Shown in pieces: positions 10,923 to 23,911 of a stretch of DNA of 64,000 nucleotides. The position numbers and the translations under genes are program-made. The DNA lies in NCBI GenBank assembly GCA_008638375.1, contig CM018052.1, positions 12,376,506 through 12,440,505 of the forward strand, given 5' to 3'. The stretch is from Nyssa sinensis (taxonomy: Eukaryota; Streptophyta; Magnoliopsida; Cornales; Nyssaceae). The notes below the pieces were generated by a model. The model was not told where the DNA came from, did not search any database, and saw only the letters and a list, made by a program, of their open reading frames with translations. The first letter of the stretch is position 1, and every line of letters begins with the position of its first letter.

Positions 10923-13351
10923 TGTCAGGCGCGCAGTGCGCGCGCGGAGGGGACTTGCGAGTTGCGGCTGAGGGGCTGGTTTGCTGTCGCACTATAACAA
11001 CAATGTATTTGCTGCAAGCTATTTCTCCCTTTTCTTGAATTTTTTTTCAAAGTGCTACAAGCTAATTTTTCTAATTTTTAACCTACTTTCTCAAGGTTTT
11101 TAACCCTCACTTTTTTGCACTTTTTCCACTTATTCATGGGAATTTTACACACCTAATGGCTCTTTTTAAATCACAAAATTTTGACATGGTCTCATTTGCT
11201 TTCTAAGCATTTTCCACCTAATATTATACAATAATTTGTATATACAAGTACATGTACATTCCACCCTCATTCAATGGCTACAAGTTTATGGAAATTGAAC
11301 ATACACCTATTGTTCTCAACATATACATGTGATGCACATTAAAGAAAATACCCTATTTGTCATTTGGGTTTAAACCCTTACATTACAAAATGGCCCAAGG
11401 CCTATAGTTCACCATTTTTCAAATTAAACACAAGTTATTTGGGCTTATGCCCATACATACAAAATGTAGCCCTTAGGCCAAATATGCTTCAAAATCCATT
11501 TTTCTCTCCATGCTCCAATGACTTCATCGAGTCTCATGTGCCGGGAGTCTCATTTGTAATAAGTAATCCCATATAGGGTAAGCATGACGACCTAGTATGA
11601 CATAATGCTAATGTCAAGAACAAAGTTAAGGCGTGGCATGTGCAAAGTGTACATTTATAATCTATATGCCCTCCAATTCATCAATGCAATGCAATGGCAG
11701 TATGCATAACTCACACATACAACTCTATGCCCAACACATGTCTCGTTTCACGGTCCTTCCCCGTTGGATTCGCGAGTACCACTAATATGTCTCGTTTCAC
11801 GGACACGTTCCTGTTGGATTAGTGAGTACTAATCATTTGCCAGATTTTGGGTTTTTCACCACAGGATCTACACCCTCATAATGCATAGCACCAAAGTGCT
11901 CAACACACGCCATGTTCCAATGATTCACGTATGCCAAGATGCCTAAATTTTTCAATGCAATTTCAATGAGACATTTATTAAACACATGGGGTATGCCTTA
12001 AATAATGCATTATACATAAAGCCAATTATAACTTTTAAACCACAAAACTTTGTCTACATGAACTTATCATATAATCCAATCAATTACACATATAATCATG
12101 TTACATGTTCACAACTTAAACAAATTTTCAAAGATTACATAAATACACAAAGTACCAATACATTGAGCAACTATAACTTTCAAACTACAAGACTTTGCCT
12201 ACATGAACATAAGCTAGAATGCAATGAATTCTACATATATTCAAGTTACATGTTCATCACTTCACCAAATTCCCAAAGAATACATAAGTACACAAAGTAC
12301 CAACCGTAGGTTTTCAAAGCAACGATATGCTAGGTGGTTTTCTAACAACAAGTAATCATGTAAGTCATACAATCAACATATAAAAACACTCATAAACTTA
12401 ACCTTATTCTTTACTTAGAAAAATATTATACCTATAAGGCTTTTTCTTAACCCTGGGGAGTTGTACTCGCTGTGTAGCTAAACCAATTGGTAAGAACATA
12501 GCCCTTGATATGGGAAACAACTTCCTAGAAGGGGAGTCTTGTAAAATTCCAAGATTAGGGATGAGTTTTGGAAGGTAGAAAGTTGAAAAAACCTAGGTTT
12601 TCTTCACCTTTTCCTCCATGCATGACCTATTGTGTTTTCTCAGACCAATATTCTGTCATTTTAACACTAAAGGGTTCTATTTATAGTAAAGGGGCCAAGG
12701 GGTGAAAAGACCCTTTTGCCCTTAATGAGTTCGGGATCCCGTTACATTACAACCCGTCCCAAAATGCCTCAGTTCGAAATTTTGTTTTAACCAAAGTTCT
12801 TAAAATTAATTTAAATGGTATTTTTTTGAAAAATTTATTTTTTCCTGTAGGTGGGTGCGGCCGGGTCCACCCGCGCCACCCGGGATGCCCTTTATGGTCC
12901 ATTTTTCAAACTATCTTCGATTAGGCTGAAATTCTCACAGGAGGTGTATTTAACATTCTAAGCATATTTCTTTTCTGTGGCATACTCAAAATATGCTTCT
13001 AAACATGACATATATCTAAATGATGCATGTGTAGTGCCCTATCGGCAAACAGTGCATGAATAGTGCCGTACTAGCAAAAATGAAAAATTTACCCTGATTT
13101 TTCAGATCTCTACATATTTTCACATTATTATATTGTTTTCCTTTAGCTATTATTTTCATTATTTTTGTTTTGAATTTTGAATTTGTCAAAGCGTGGTAAA
13201 ATTTGTCTTGGATTTTTTTTCCTAACTTGGTCTCTTGACTAATTGGCTAGTTAGAAAAAAACAATTCATAATGTGGTCTAATTATCATTTAGAAATTCTA
13301 TAAGGTGACCTAATTACCTAATTATAGCCTAATCCGGTCTAGGGTGTTACA
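10923..13351 (-). repeat. 2.43-kb LTR of an old Ty3/gypsy-type element
   Basis: On the minus strand it starts TGTAACACCCTAGACC at 13351 and ends ...GCCTGACA at 10923, followed by a PBS. Both ends, the CTCGTTTCACGG repeats near 11744 and 11788, and a TATA motif fit long LTRs of plant Del/Tekay-like elements; that lineage name is an inference. Open frames inside, such as 11986-12309, show no protein-like features. Confidence 0.7.
12679..12686 (-). promoter_or_regulatory. Probable TATA box in the 2.43-kb LTR
   Basis: The minus strand reads CTATAAATAG at a position suitable for the LTR promoter, about 670 bases from the LTR start. Confidence 0.4.
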
Positions 13352-16102
13352 TTCCACCTCTTTGGTTTCTTTGTTTGAGATAAAAGATAGGGAAAGTGAG
13401 AGAGAAAAGTGAGAATGAAAGAATTTGGGCATGGATTTCTCTTTTTAAATGTAGATCTGGAAATTCTGTGAGCTCATTCAAATGAGCCTTACCTCATTCG
13501 AATGAGGTGATTAAATGAAAACACACAAAAGAATTCAGTGTTGGCTGTTCGAACGAGCCCAACCATTTTCCTCACACTTTGGCTTTTGCTGCATAGATCA
13601 CCCAACTTCAAATCTTAATATCTCATAAACCATTAAGTGAAACTTAATAAAATTTTACATGATTGTTTTAAATTAAGTCTAGTTTCATATGGTTATAAGG
13701 CACTCAAACATTCAACCTACAACTCGAGTTATGGTCCAAATAGTCCATTAAGGTCAATTTTCATCCACTTTTTATAAAAGTGTTATAACTCACTCATATA
13801 GGATCCAACCAAGGCCAATGATATATCATTTTAAATCTAAGACATAGAGATTTAATTATAAATAAGTCTCACAAATTAATTCAAAAAAATGTGAGAGATA
13901 TAAGCTTCTAAAAAGGACCGTTGTGTAAAGTCTTTACTGAGAAAATGTCAAGGTCAAGCTTATCAAAGTCTTGTGTTATCACACCCATGTAAAGTGTATC
14001 CCAATACCTCTAAAATATGATATTTAATCTTAAATTCATGGAAGTGCACTCTCTATGAGTCTAAAATATTAAATCTTCATTATTGCTTAAAAGTTTCACA
14101 ATACAATATATTATTTCCAAAGCATTAGCTACTCATTAAATATTATAATTACCCGAGATATTATAGATAAAGCATGGTGCAAGTATGGATGTTTTCAGCC
14201 CTTGTTAGTGGAGGTTTTAGCTCTTTTTCACTTACTTGCATGATACATACATATATATATATAATGATATCATGCATTACTATACTATACTATATATGTG
14301 TGTGTGTGTGTGTGTGTGTTGTCTTATGTTTATGTCATGCATGATTCTCCATTATACCATACATCATCTCATACTTACATACATACTCACATACTATATA
14401 GTTAGGTTGATTTTCTCCTTTGGTTCATTGTTAATGTCCTTTATTAGTAACTTAGTTGTCTCTTGTTAATGTAAGCATTTCCATTTTTCCTATTCATGTG
14501 TTTTTCACATTATTAATTGTGAATTTGTATCATCTATTATCCAAGTCTAACCATACTTATCTATAATTGTCCTAATGTAATGTCACTCTTAATTGATTTT
14601 GGGTTGTGGGTTGTTACATAATAAAAGTACCTAAAGATACAACTCTCAAACAACTAACATGCCATGAACCAATGGATTACCGCCAGTCTTCTGTAATCTT
14701 CTAGTTGTCTTCTTCTTCTTGATTAATCTTGTACAACCACAACACCAACCACAATCCGTAGATTCACTATCATGGTAGTGTGCAACTCTCTGTGCAATGA
14801 AAATACTGTCTACCCCACTATATGAACCTACATGTATTGCTTGACGCTAGGTATATAGGTTTCAAACAGAAGGAACAAACCCCTGCAAAGAAACTGACTA
14901 TATGAACAAAAGCTGAAGCAAAAAAATGCTTTTAATATATCTCTATGCTTCAAAAGGTTAGACCTCCTCTCCATGAATCACAAAACACCCTATTCATAAT
15001 GAAAAAATTGTTTAAAATCCTAATCGTAGTTGGAAGAGGTATTAGCATCACAATTTTAGAAAGATACAAACAATACATTCGCGATTTTTTATACACGCGT
15101 TTGGATGAGGAACACATTCTCCTTCGGATGGTGTTCCATTTGAACACTTACAAGCTACTATTCGATTGAACGAGCTACTAGAAAAATAGTTCGTTACTTA
15201 CAATGGAATTATTCAAAAAATTTCACTAATTATTTAAATAATACCAATATAAGTTTGGAAACACGTATTTTTCATTAATCATATAGATTGGCGTTGCTAA
15301 TGGGAAGTATATCTAGATGTTCAAGTGAAGATTGGAAAATTGAAAAGAAAAACTAGTGGGACTATTCATGGATCCTAAATAGGGTAGTCTTGCATACCCA
15401 AAAAAAGGGTAGTCTTTTTTGTTTGGATCTTTGGTATGCTTTTGCTTGATTTGCTGAACTAATAAATTTGACATTGTAGGCCATGATTTTTCTCTGCACT
15501 GCATTTTCATCTAAATCTGGTGTTCTTGTATGATTGATGTTTTTTTTTTTTGGGATATTATTAAACACTTGGCCACAGCTAATTTAGAAGGTAATCAATT
15601 TAAATAATCAATGAATAGTAAAGAATCGTCCTTGGGGACTTAGAGGTTTTTTTGTTGATGTGTTGTTAAAAGTGTCCCTGGGAGTAGTTGTTTATTTGGG
15701 GAATCTATTCTAATGTAACCTTTATTTTTTAGAGTTAATTGGTTTTAAGTCCCTAAAAAGATGTTAAATTATTGTAGTGTTCATGCTAGTCTTTGTTTTA
15801 GTATAGAGTCTATTTTGACCTCAAATCCCATTGTGATGAGTTGACACCAACCAATTTTAAAATATAACTTTTTCTCCCTTAGATTTAAAATATAACTTTG
15901 AAAACCCACGATCTTTGTTACCCATCTCTCCTATTAGCACTATACCACCTTAATCTCTTAGCAACTTAGTCATTATTTATCTTTCTCTCTCTTCTCTCTG
16001 TCTTGAACTTCAGAGGTCGGTGGCAGAGACGCAACGATCTATGACAAAACAAAATTGAGCAACCAAATCTTGGATAGGTGGTGAAGCTCATAATGTGGAG
16101 AT
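13352..16102. other. Intergenic or old repeat sequence, no gene seen
   Basis: No credible coding region. The part 13740-13870 resembles 40430-40530 in the same orientation (TATAACTC..., CATTTTAA..TAAGA), so it belongs to a dispersed repeat also present near element C. Around 14618 the plus strand ends GGGTTGTTACA, like the minus-strand start of another LTR. From 14640 to 16102 the sequence is AT-rich spacer. Confidence 0.45.
14297..14320. repeat. (TG)n microsatellite
   Basis: About twelve TG dinucleotides in a row, preceded by TA-rich sequence. Confidence 0.95.
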
Positions 16103-18826
16103 TGTAACATCCCGACCTAATTACTATATAATTAGGGGTGCTTAGTAAGTTTTAAGAGAACATTAATGTACAATTAGACCATGACAATAACGTCGTAATG
16201 ATAATTCTTGTGAAAATTAAAATAGAAGAAATGGATATGAAAAAATGATGATGAAATTAATAAAGAAACACATCAATGTTAAGCCTAAATGTTTAAGCAA
16301 GTATCATAACTAATCATGTTAATCAGTTTAACTACATAAAAGAGAAATCTTCATGAACATAAACTATATTAAGAAATTTAGAAATATATAAATTAAGTAT
16401 AATCAATGAATAAGATATTAAATAAAAGTGTAAAATTTTATACCAACACAACAAAAAGAAGAAAAGAAAAATAAGCCAAAAATGTTGGCCTAAAGAATTG
16501 AACCTAGCACCTTGAGCCATAGAGGGACTTACCTAAATTGTGAGTCCACTAGGCTATCAGCACAAATGTACTATGATAGCCAAAATATAACTCTATAAGA
16601 TGGAATTGGTTAGGCCAATGTTGAAACAATGAGGTGTCAACACCCCATTGCATCCTCACCTCAACCAATGGAAACACATGCATCAAATCCCTCTATGATG
16701 CATGCACAGACCTTGAGTGCATAAGGATATAATCAGACTTGGGTGTGTATAGATATTGTGTATTTCAAGCCAAGGTAGTTCAGATAGGAAGAGAGAAAGA
16801 GAAAGCGAGGAGAAGAAGAAGAAAAAGAAGGAGTGTTGCATGTGAGGCTGCCTAAACCAGACCCAAGAAGGGAGTTCTCCAACCATAGGGACTTAGAAGG
16901 AACCCTAACCGTGCATGCAACCAAGAGAGAGAGCTGCAAAAAAAGGGGGAGAGAAGCTGCTAGTGAGAGAGAAAATTTGAAAGCTTTCAAAACTAGCTCC
17001 AAAGAGGTAAGATTCAAACCTTAGACCTCTTATTTAGTTTCTAAAAGAAATCACTGTAAGCTTAGTAAGATAATGGACTACGAGGCTCTAGGAGAACCCC
17101 GCATAGTAGAGCCTCCATTAACGAAGGCTCGAAGTTGGGTTCCAACAAAAATTAAACTAAAATGGATTTTGTGAATGAGGACCCAAACTAGATGAAAAAT
17201 AGGTTATAATGAGAAAAGAACCAATACATTTGGCACAGAAATGAGCATTTTATAAAAGGTTGCAAGTTTAGGGGATAATCGGTCCACCCAAAAGAACTTT
17301 GACTAAATTGATTTTTGAGGTGATAGGCATGTAGACACTTCCTCAACGTTCACAATGGTCCAAGAATGATAACAAATGGTGATGAAATGAATAAGAAACA
17401 ATGAAAATTCAAGCATGCTAGAAAATCGGGGTGAACGGAATCTGGCCGTTTAACCGAGAATTGTTGGACCAAATTGACCTTACATTGATCCTAAAAGAGT
17501 TTAGAATGATTTAGAATTAATAAGTGGCTCAAAAACTGAACGAAAAATGGGTTTTAAAACTAAAACTTTTCCAGTTTCTAGCATCGTCGCAGGAGACGAT
17601 GACCGGCAATCCACCGAAAAAGAAGGTTACTCTAGTCTCGTTAAACGGGTCTTCGATCACGGGTTCGGTTCGAAACCCGCCTAGGCACAGTAACGGGTAA
17701 CCAAAAATATGCCATTTTGAGCATTTGATTTAAGTGTTTTTAGTGGATTTGGATAGTTTGGCAACGTGGATAAACCCCTAATTTGGTAAATTGGTTAGAC
17801 CTGGGATATTCTGTCCCTGGTTTGGCTCCTTATCCGTTGTTTGGCAAAACAAAAATCAGAAAAAATAATGGGAGCCGCAGCTCCCCAAGTTTGAACCGTG
17901 AACCTCCCACACGTGGGAAACTTAAATTGTCATGTGTGTGCCACTGTGGCACTTGTGTAATAATAATAATAAAATATATACATATTATTAAATAATTTAA
18001 TAATATGATAAATGCTCTGTACCCGAATAAAATGAAATAATAGTTTATTCTAACTTTCTTTGATGTTCTAGACACAATGATGAGGTCTGTTTTACAAAAT
18101 AAAATCCCGAAAATTAGGATACGTAAAATGTAATAATTACAAAAAATGCCACTAGGCTTAATATAAGCTATAGATATGCAAATTAAGATCCCAAAAAGCT
18201 TAAACCAATTATCTTCGACACTCCAGGCCTAACAGTGATGTCCATTTAAGGAAAATAAGACTCGGTAACAAATTGAAGAATAATCAATACATCGTTAAGA
18301 CTTAATAAACCTGCCAGAAGAGTGTAATTGGACTATAAAAGGCTGTAATTCAATAATTAAATTACGTGATAGTTTAAAAAAATGCTTAATAAGATCTTGA
18401 ATTGTGTTATAGGGACCTTCGACTAAGGAAAGGATTTTGGCATAAGAATTTTGGACTTTAGGTGAGTATTTCATGCCATGTTTAAGGTGGATTTTATTAT
18501 ACATATAAATATTGAATTCCTTATGACTTTGATAATAGATGCCTTCCACTTAATATCGTTTTGAATGACTTATCGATATATATTGTCATTTTCTTTATGA
18601 CTTTTGATAATAGATACATTGTACCTAATATATGTTTTGAATGATTCGTCGATATCTATATTGTCTTCTTTTTTATTCAAGAAATGTTTCATGAGGTACT
18701 CAAAATATTATATGGTTTCGTATCGATCTTTGAATTGTTTTGACTAAATACTATATATAGAACTCTTATTTGGATAAATGAGCTCGTTATTAATGATTAT
18801 TGATTTTGGATATGATTTTGATGTTT

Positions 18827-19290
18827 TGAATGGACCAATCTTCTATGTATGGTCATTATCAAATAAATTATGACTTTATCAAACCCTAACCACGGGGTAT
18901 ATTAGTGGCGAGCCTCATAGAATGGCATTATCAAACTAGTTTCATCGAATATCGATCTCAATCAATGAGGTTCTAATTTACTGACCATAAAATCTTCTAT
19001 ATATGGTCATTATCGAATAGATTGTGACTTTATCGAATCTTAACCACATGGTATACTAGTGGCGAGCCACATAGAATGGCATTATCAAACTATTTTCATT
19101 GAATATCGATCTCAGCCAACGAGGTTCTAATTTGCTGACCATAAAATCTTCTATATATGGTCATTATCGAATAGATTGTGACTTTATCGAATCCTAACCA
19201 CATGATATATTGGTGGCGAGTCGAATAGAATGGCACTATCGAACTAGTTTCATCAAATATCGATCTCAATCAACAAGGTTCTAATTTGCT
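18827..19290. repeat. 154-bp tandem repeat, three copies
   Basis: Units start near 18827, 18981 and 19135, each with CTTCTAT.TATGGTCATTATC, a GGCGAGCC.CATAGAATGGC segment and a GAGGTTCTAATTT end. The inverted LTR copy holds only one such unit (about 48790-48960), so the expansion is specific to copy 1. Confidence 0.88.
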
Positions 19291-19299
19291 GACCATAGA

Positions 19300-20085
19300 A
19301 GAGGAATTTATAGGATTGACCCTTTGTGAATATCGAATATGAACCATGATTGAACTTTGAACCATCTAATTAAGAATTATCGAACTATGATTTTGATTTA
19401 TCGAATTATGACTATGATTAAACTATGATATTGACTACTAAACTATGATTTTGTTTATCGAACCATGATTTTGAGCTATGACAATTATTGAACTATGATA
19501 TTAATTATTGAACTATGATATCGACTATTGAACTATGATTTTGTTTATCGAACTATGATTTTGAACTATGATTAAGATTGAACTATGATATTGACTATCG
19601 AACTATGATATCATTTATCAAACTTTGTTATTGAACTATGATATTGATTATTAAACTGTGACTAAGATTGAGCTATGATATCAACTACTAAACTATGATT
19701 TTGTTTATCGAACCATGATTTTGATCTATGATTAAGATTGAACTACGATATTGACTATCGAACTATGGTATTATTTATCCAACTATGTTATTGAACTATG
19801 ATAATGATTATTGAACTATGACTAAGATTGAACTATGATATTGACTACTGAACTATGATTTTGTTTATCGAACCATGTTTTTGAACTATGACAAAGATTG
19901 ATCTATGATATTAACAATCGAATTATGATATTGTTTATCAAACTATGTTATTAAACTATGATATTAATTATTGGAACTATGACTATTATTGAACTATGAT
20001 ATTGATTATTGAACTATGACTATGATTGAACTATAATATTGATTATTGAATTACGACTATGATTCAACTAAGAACTATTGAAAAT
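19300..20085. repeat. Short-unit array around GAACTATGAT
   Basis: Roughly 40 imperfect repeats of an 18-19-bp unit built on (A/T)TCGAACTATGATATTGA, with higher-order alternation of ATTG, ATCG and AAG variants. The inverted copy carries the complementary array at about 48060-48750. Confidence 0.9.
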
Positions 20086-20671
20086 GAATTTGATATTATT
20101 CATTGAACTCTTGTGCTTACACTTAATTATAGACTTGGATATGACGTATTCTATTTCTAAATGAATATAGAAATTTTAGTATAGAACTACACAGTAGTTT
20201 TGAAACCCTTGGCATGTTATGGAATTCTCATGGAGCCGTCGAGCTCATTACAAATGTTTACCTTGTTTTCAGGAAATGATTAGTCAGGCTTGTTTCAGGC
20301 AATGCAGACTGAGTGCTTAAAGGATGAAGCGAGTTGTTTTGATGGATCTTTAATGGAATATGGATTAGATAAATTTTGGCTAAATGAATTATAGATGTGT
20401 TATCATCGAAACTAGTTCAGTTGTGTAATTTAAAACTACTCACTATTGCATTATGGCATGGAAACTATATTATTCGGAGACAAAGGTTAAATAACTGATC
20501 AAGTTATATGGTTTACTTTATGAATATGAAAAAATAAAAAATAAAAAATAAAAAATTAGTTCACTTCGTTTGATAAATGGTAATTGGAAAGATGATTTGA
20601 CCATTGAAAGGCCTTGGTGGCCGATCACGGACCCCTAATCCACATAGGTCGGGTTTCGGGTTATGATAGCT

Positions 20672-20683
20672 TGGTATTAGAGC
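20672..20683 (+). other. Primer-binding site after LTR copy 1
   Basis: TGGTATTAGAGC matches plant tRNA-iMet PBS at 11 of 12 positions and lies three bases after the LTR end. This supports 16103-20668 being a 5' LTR rather than a solo LTR. Confidence 0.7.
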
Positions 20684-22924
20684 AAATGTTAATGGTTTTT
20701 GGGAAAGACCATTTTAAGAACTTATTAGAGCAAAGGTTTAAGGATTTTCAAACTATGGAATGGGTAACGTTTTGAGTATATTGGAAAACATAAGTTTATG
20801 TGAATGATAAGACTTAAGAGTTATAAGTAGTTCAAGGATTTTAGTTAGAACTACAAGTAAGATAGTTATTAAGGGGACTAGGAATGTGATGAAGTTAAGA
20901 AGTAGAGATTCGAGATTGAGTGGGAATAAACATCCCTAATTATACAGTAATTAGGTCGGGATGTTACATTTTCCCCTTTTTAAAAAAGTTTTATCCTCAA
21001 AACTCAATCACTCATATAACATAATAGTATTTACTTGTTCCACAATCACAATTATTCACAGTCACAGTCTACGTCCAAAATCGGGCACATCTTGTGTCAC
21101 TATATGCCTCCATAAGGTTATCAATCGTACGTAATAACCTCAAAAGTCAAATCCTCAAAGATCTTCATTCAATGGATTGGTTCTTCCATTTAGTCGATAG
21201 AATCAGTCGTCCAACACCTGAATATTTTGCTTTTATGAATTTTTCATTCCACATGTTTTTCTCATACCTTAAACATTCTTTTTCCTTTTCTTTTACATTC
21301 ATTTTACAATCCTATATTAAAGCACGCATTCCAAAATTCATACACCAACATGCTAATTCAAGAATCAAGTTCCAAAACATAGAATTTCTTAAGAGTCCAA
21401 AAATATAAGTCAAGTACCTTGTAATGTTTACATCACCATTAAGCTTCTAGTTTATATACATTTAAACTACAAAATATATAGTCCATTACAAGGGAAAGAT
21501 ACATTCAAACAAGTTTCCAAAAAGGAGTAATGATGTTCAGGTCTGCAAAAAAGATGGATGGCTTCCAAAAATAGCATGTTAGTGCTTCATCAACTCGCAT
21601 TCGTTTCCTTGCCCGCTCTTGCATCTAGTAAGGGTCAGTACTACTCCAGTAGGAGAAATCTAAATAGATGTAAGAAAATATGGTGTCACATGTATGCTTG
21701 TGCATGTGTAGTGGCACACAAGTGATCATAGAGCAATGTTTATAAGGAGGAAGTAGTCCAACAAGTAGTAAGATTTTACATTTAATACTTATAATTCACC
21801 AAGAAATTCTACCAAGTATAAGTTAATTAATAGGGATATAACAATTCGTTTGAGTCATTCTGATTATCCGGTTTTCCCTTATCAATTCTGAAGTCTCAAT
21901 CCCAAGACTAATCTCCTAGTCAGCCCCCGGTAAACCTTCTGTGCTTTTCGGGCTACTAACCAGAACGAGACATACAACCACCTGCGTGGGTTTACGGCTC
22001 ACAAACCAATGGAAGACACCATCCAGAACAAAATTGAAACCCCAAGTAAGTAAAATCTCACCACACTCAAGAGCACACAAAAGACGTAATTCCATTTCAA
22101 GCCCCAAATGTTCATTTCTTCCCCTTCTTCAATAACAAATAATTCAAGGGCATTCCATTACTTTTATATCCATAATCTAATTTTTATTTCGCTAACATAA
22201 TCAATTTGTTCACACAACTATGAACAATCACTACTTTTCAACATAAATAGCAATTTAGGAATTTACACAAACACTTGGCATGCAAGATACATTTTCATAT
22301 GTATAGCATACAAACCCATATCACAAATTCACCATGTAAACCTTTTTGCATTTAACCATGAGTTACACATATAATGAGATAACATAAAAAAAAAAAAAAA
22401 AAAGATGTTTCATGGCAAGAATACACCCATTACATGAATGTTCATGATATATACATGCAACATATGCCCTAACATGAACAAATGGGCAAAATTTATGACA
22501 AGAGATGAAATAATGTATGATAAATCTATCTTCACAAGTTCTATACCTAGGTATAGAAATCCCTACCTCGTTCCTTAAAGATTTCACAAACCCTAGTTTT
22601 GTCTTTGTTGATTTTGGTGAGATCCCTTCTCGCCCTAGTCTTCAAAAATGAGAATAGATCGCCCTCATACATTCTCTAAGACTTGATGGTGTAGATTCCT
22701 TCTCCAACCTAAGGAAAATCCAAGAAAATGTAGAGAAAATGAAGAGAAGTGAGAAGAAACCCTAACCCTCTCTCTTGACTGCCGTGAAGTGCTGGAGAAT
22801 GTGAAGTATTTGTGAGCCTTTGATCTTTTAAAGACCAATATTCAGATTTGGTGTATTTACAAGTTTGCCTCTTCTTCACTATTTTCCTTTTTTAATCATA
22901 ATATCTATTTTGGTCCGTCCTAGG
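20684..22924. other. Element fragments, no gene seen
   Basis: The part 20684-20930 looks like 5' untranslated sequence following the PBS. At 20931-20968 the minus strand starts another LTR end (TGTAACATCCCGACC), nearly identical over about 38 bases to the start of LTR copy 1 but in the opposite direction, with AAAAAGGGGAAAA upstream of it like a polypurine tract. The rest up to element B has no credible ORF. The part 21640-21730 resembles the target site of element C (CAGTAGGAGAAATCTAAATA), so it is a related repeat. Confidence 0.5.
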
Positions 22925-23499
22925 TAATGCTGCACTTTTTGGCTCGCAAGAAATCTGGGCTCCGCGACCTGAAGAACACTCAAAAAGAAGGAATCAGAGG
23001 GCCACCGGATTGGCTCCGGCGGTAGCCGCTCCGATGCTTAAATAAGTAAACTGAGTTGAAAAGACTGTAATGAAAGCTAAAGAATGAGCCTAAAAATAAA
23101 GCGTACCTGTAGGGTTCAATTTATAAACTACGGCCTTCCTAAGTTGATTAGGATTTGGAGCCATGAAAATAGGGATTTGATCATCGGAGATTGCAGTTAC
23201 CTTGTTAGACATTGTATCAAAATAGAGATAACCATGTGTGGCAGTTTCCTTGTAAAAGACTGTTTCCTTATTCTCTACTTGGCAGATGTTAAGGAAATAA
23301 CGAGGTCTGAACCCTATGGACTACTCTGAGTGAATATCATTCAGATCATAAGCTCTGGAGGATAAGTGCATAAGAGTGCTCTGAAAGCTTCGCCTGCTCT
23401 GGATGATCAAGTTTTATCCTGCTCTGGATGATCGAGTTTTATCAGACCCGTAAGCACACGTGTCTCAAGATGATTGGTGTGTCGGTTTGTGGTATATCA
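22925..23499 (-). repeat. 3' LTR of element B
   Basis: About 575 bp, aligned to the right LTR throughout. The outer end reads TAATGCTGCAC where the other copies have TGATGCTG, so the terminal CA of the minus strand has become TA. A short duplication (CTGCTCTGGATGATC, two copies) lies near 23393-23430. Confidence 0.9.
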
Positions 23500-23503
23500 G
23501 CTA

Positions 23504-23516
23504 CTCCCCCCCCCCG
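23504..23516 (-). other. Polypurine tract of element B
   Basis: The minus strand reads CGGGGGGGGGGAGTAGC immediately upstream of the 3' LTR. The same CGGGGG...AGTAGC motif precedes the 3' LTR of element C, which links the two families. Confidence 0.85.
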
Positions 23517-23700
23517 AGCCTTAGTTAGTGCCTAAAGCGTAACTAGGGCTATGGGCTTTATAAAGAGTCACACGTTTTGTCTCTCCACTTTCCAATACGT
23601 CGGTTTGATGGGTCATTTATTGTGCAGCCGATGCTTGAGAATCCATCATTACCCTCAACCGTCATACCGACTTGGCTTGGGGGTTCATATTTCGAATATG

Positions 23701-23708
23701 TATATAAA
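23701..23708 (+). promoter_or_regulatory. Probable TATA box for antisense gene 1, element B
   Basis: TATATAAA lies 204 bases upstream of the ATG at 23912, followed by a purine-rich then pyrimidine-rich leader. It is inside the element and next to the LTR, on the strand opposite gag-pol. Confidence 0.5.
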
Positions 23709-23911
23709 GAGGGAGAAAGGACTTTTTACGACTTTCTTCTGCATTTGCTCTTACTGTTATTAGGAACTCTGCCATTGCTGATTGACGTGTTTTGAGGTTC
23801 GAAACATATTCGTTGTTCGTAGCTTTCCTTTCCTTACATGATTTCAGGTTCAGTTTTTAACCCCTTTTACTGTTCTTTCTTCTTTGCTTCATCATTTTCC
23901 TTTTGTCCCCT

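Larger units (their letters stand above)
16103..20668 (+). repeat. 4.57-kb LTR, copy 1 (Del/Tekay-like)
   Basis: It starts TGTAACATCCCGACC and ends at TGATA, followed by a tRNA-iMet-type PBS at 20672. Copy 2, inverted at 47475-51337, is colinear from base 16177 onward, and both copies stop matching at the same TGATA, which fixes the LTR end. TATA rather than CA at the end may be a C-to-T change shared by the family. It contains a 154-bp tandem triplication and a long 18-19-bp array. No coding region was found. Lineage is inferred from LTR size, end sequence and PBS. Confidence 0.7.

Noticed and set aside
11986..12309. 107-residue ORF
   Set aside because: Asn/Tyr/Thr-rich AT-driven frame inside an LTR, without conserved motifs.
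16103..20968. A 4.87-kb DNA transposon with 38-bp terminal inverted repeats
   Set aside because: The inverted ends exist, but no flanking duplication was found (GAGAT against TTTTC), the copy at 47475-51337 ends at the LTR end and not at the inverted repeat, and a PBS follows 20668. LTR structure explains more.
23084..23329. 81-residue ORF repeated at 34162-34407
   Set aside because: Same position in the two LTRs of element B, overlapping LTR promoter sequence; no sign of coding constraint.
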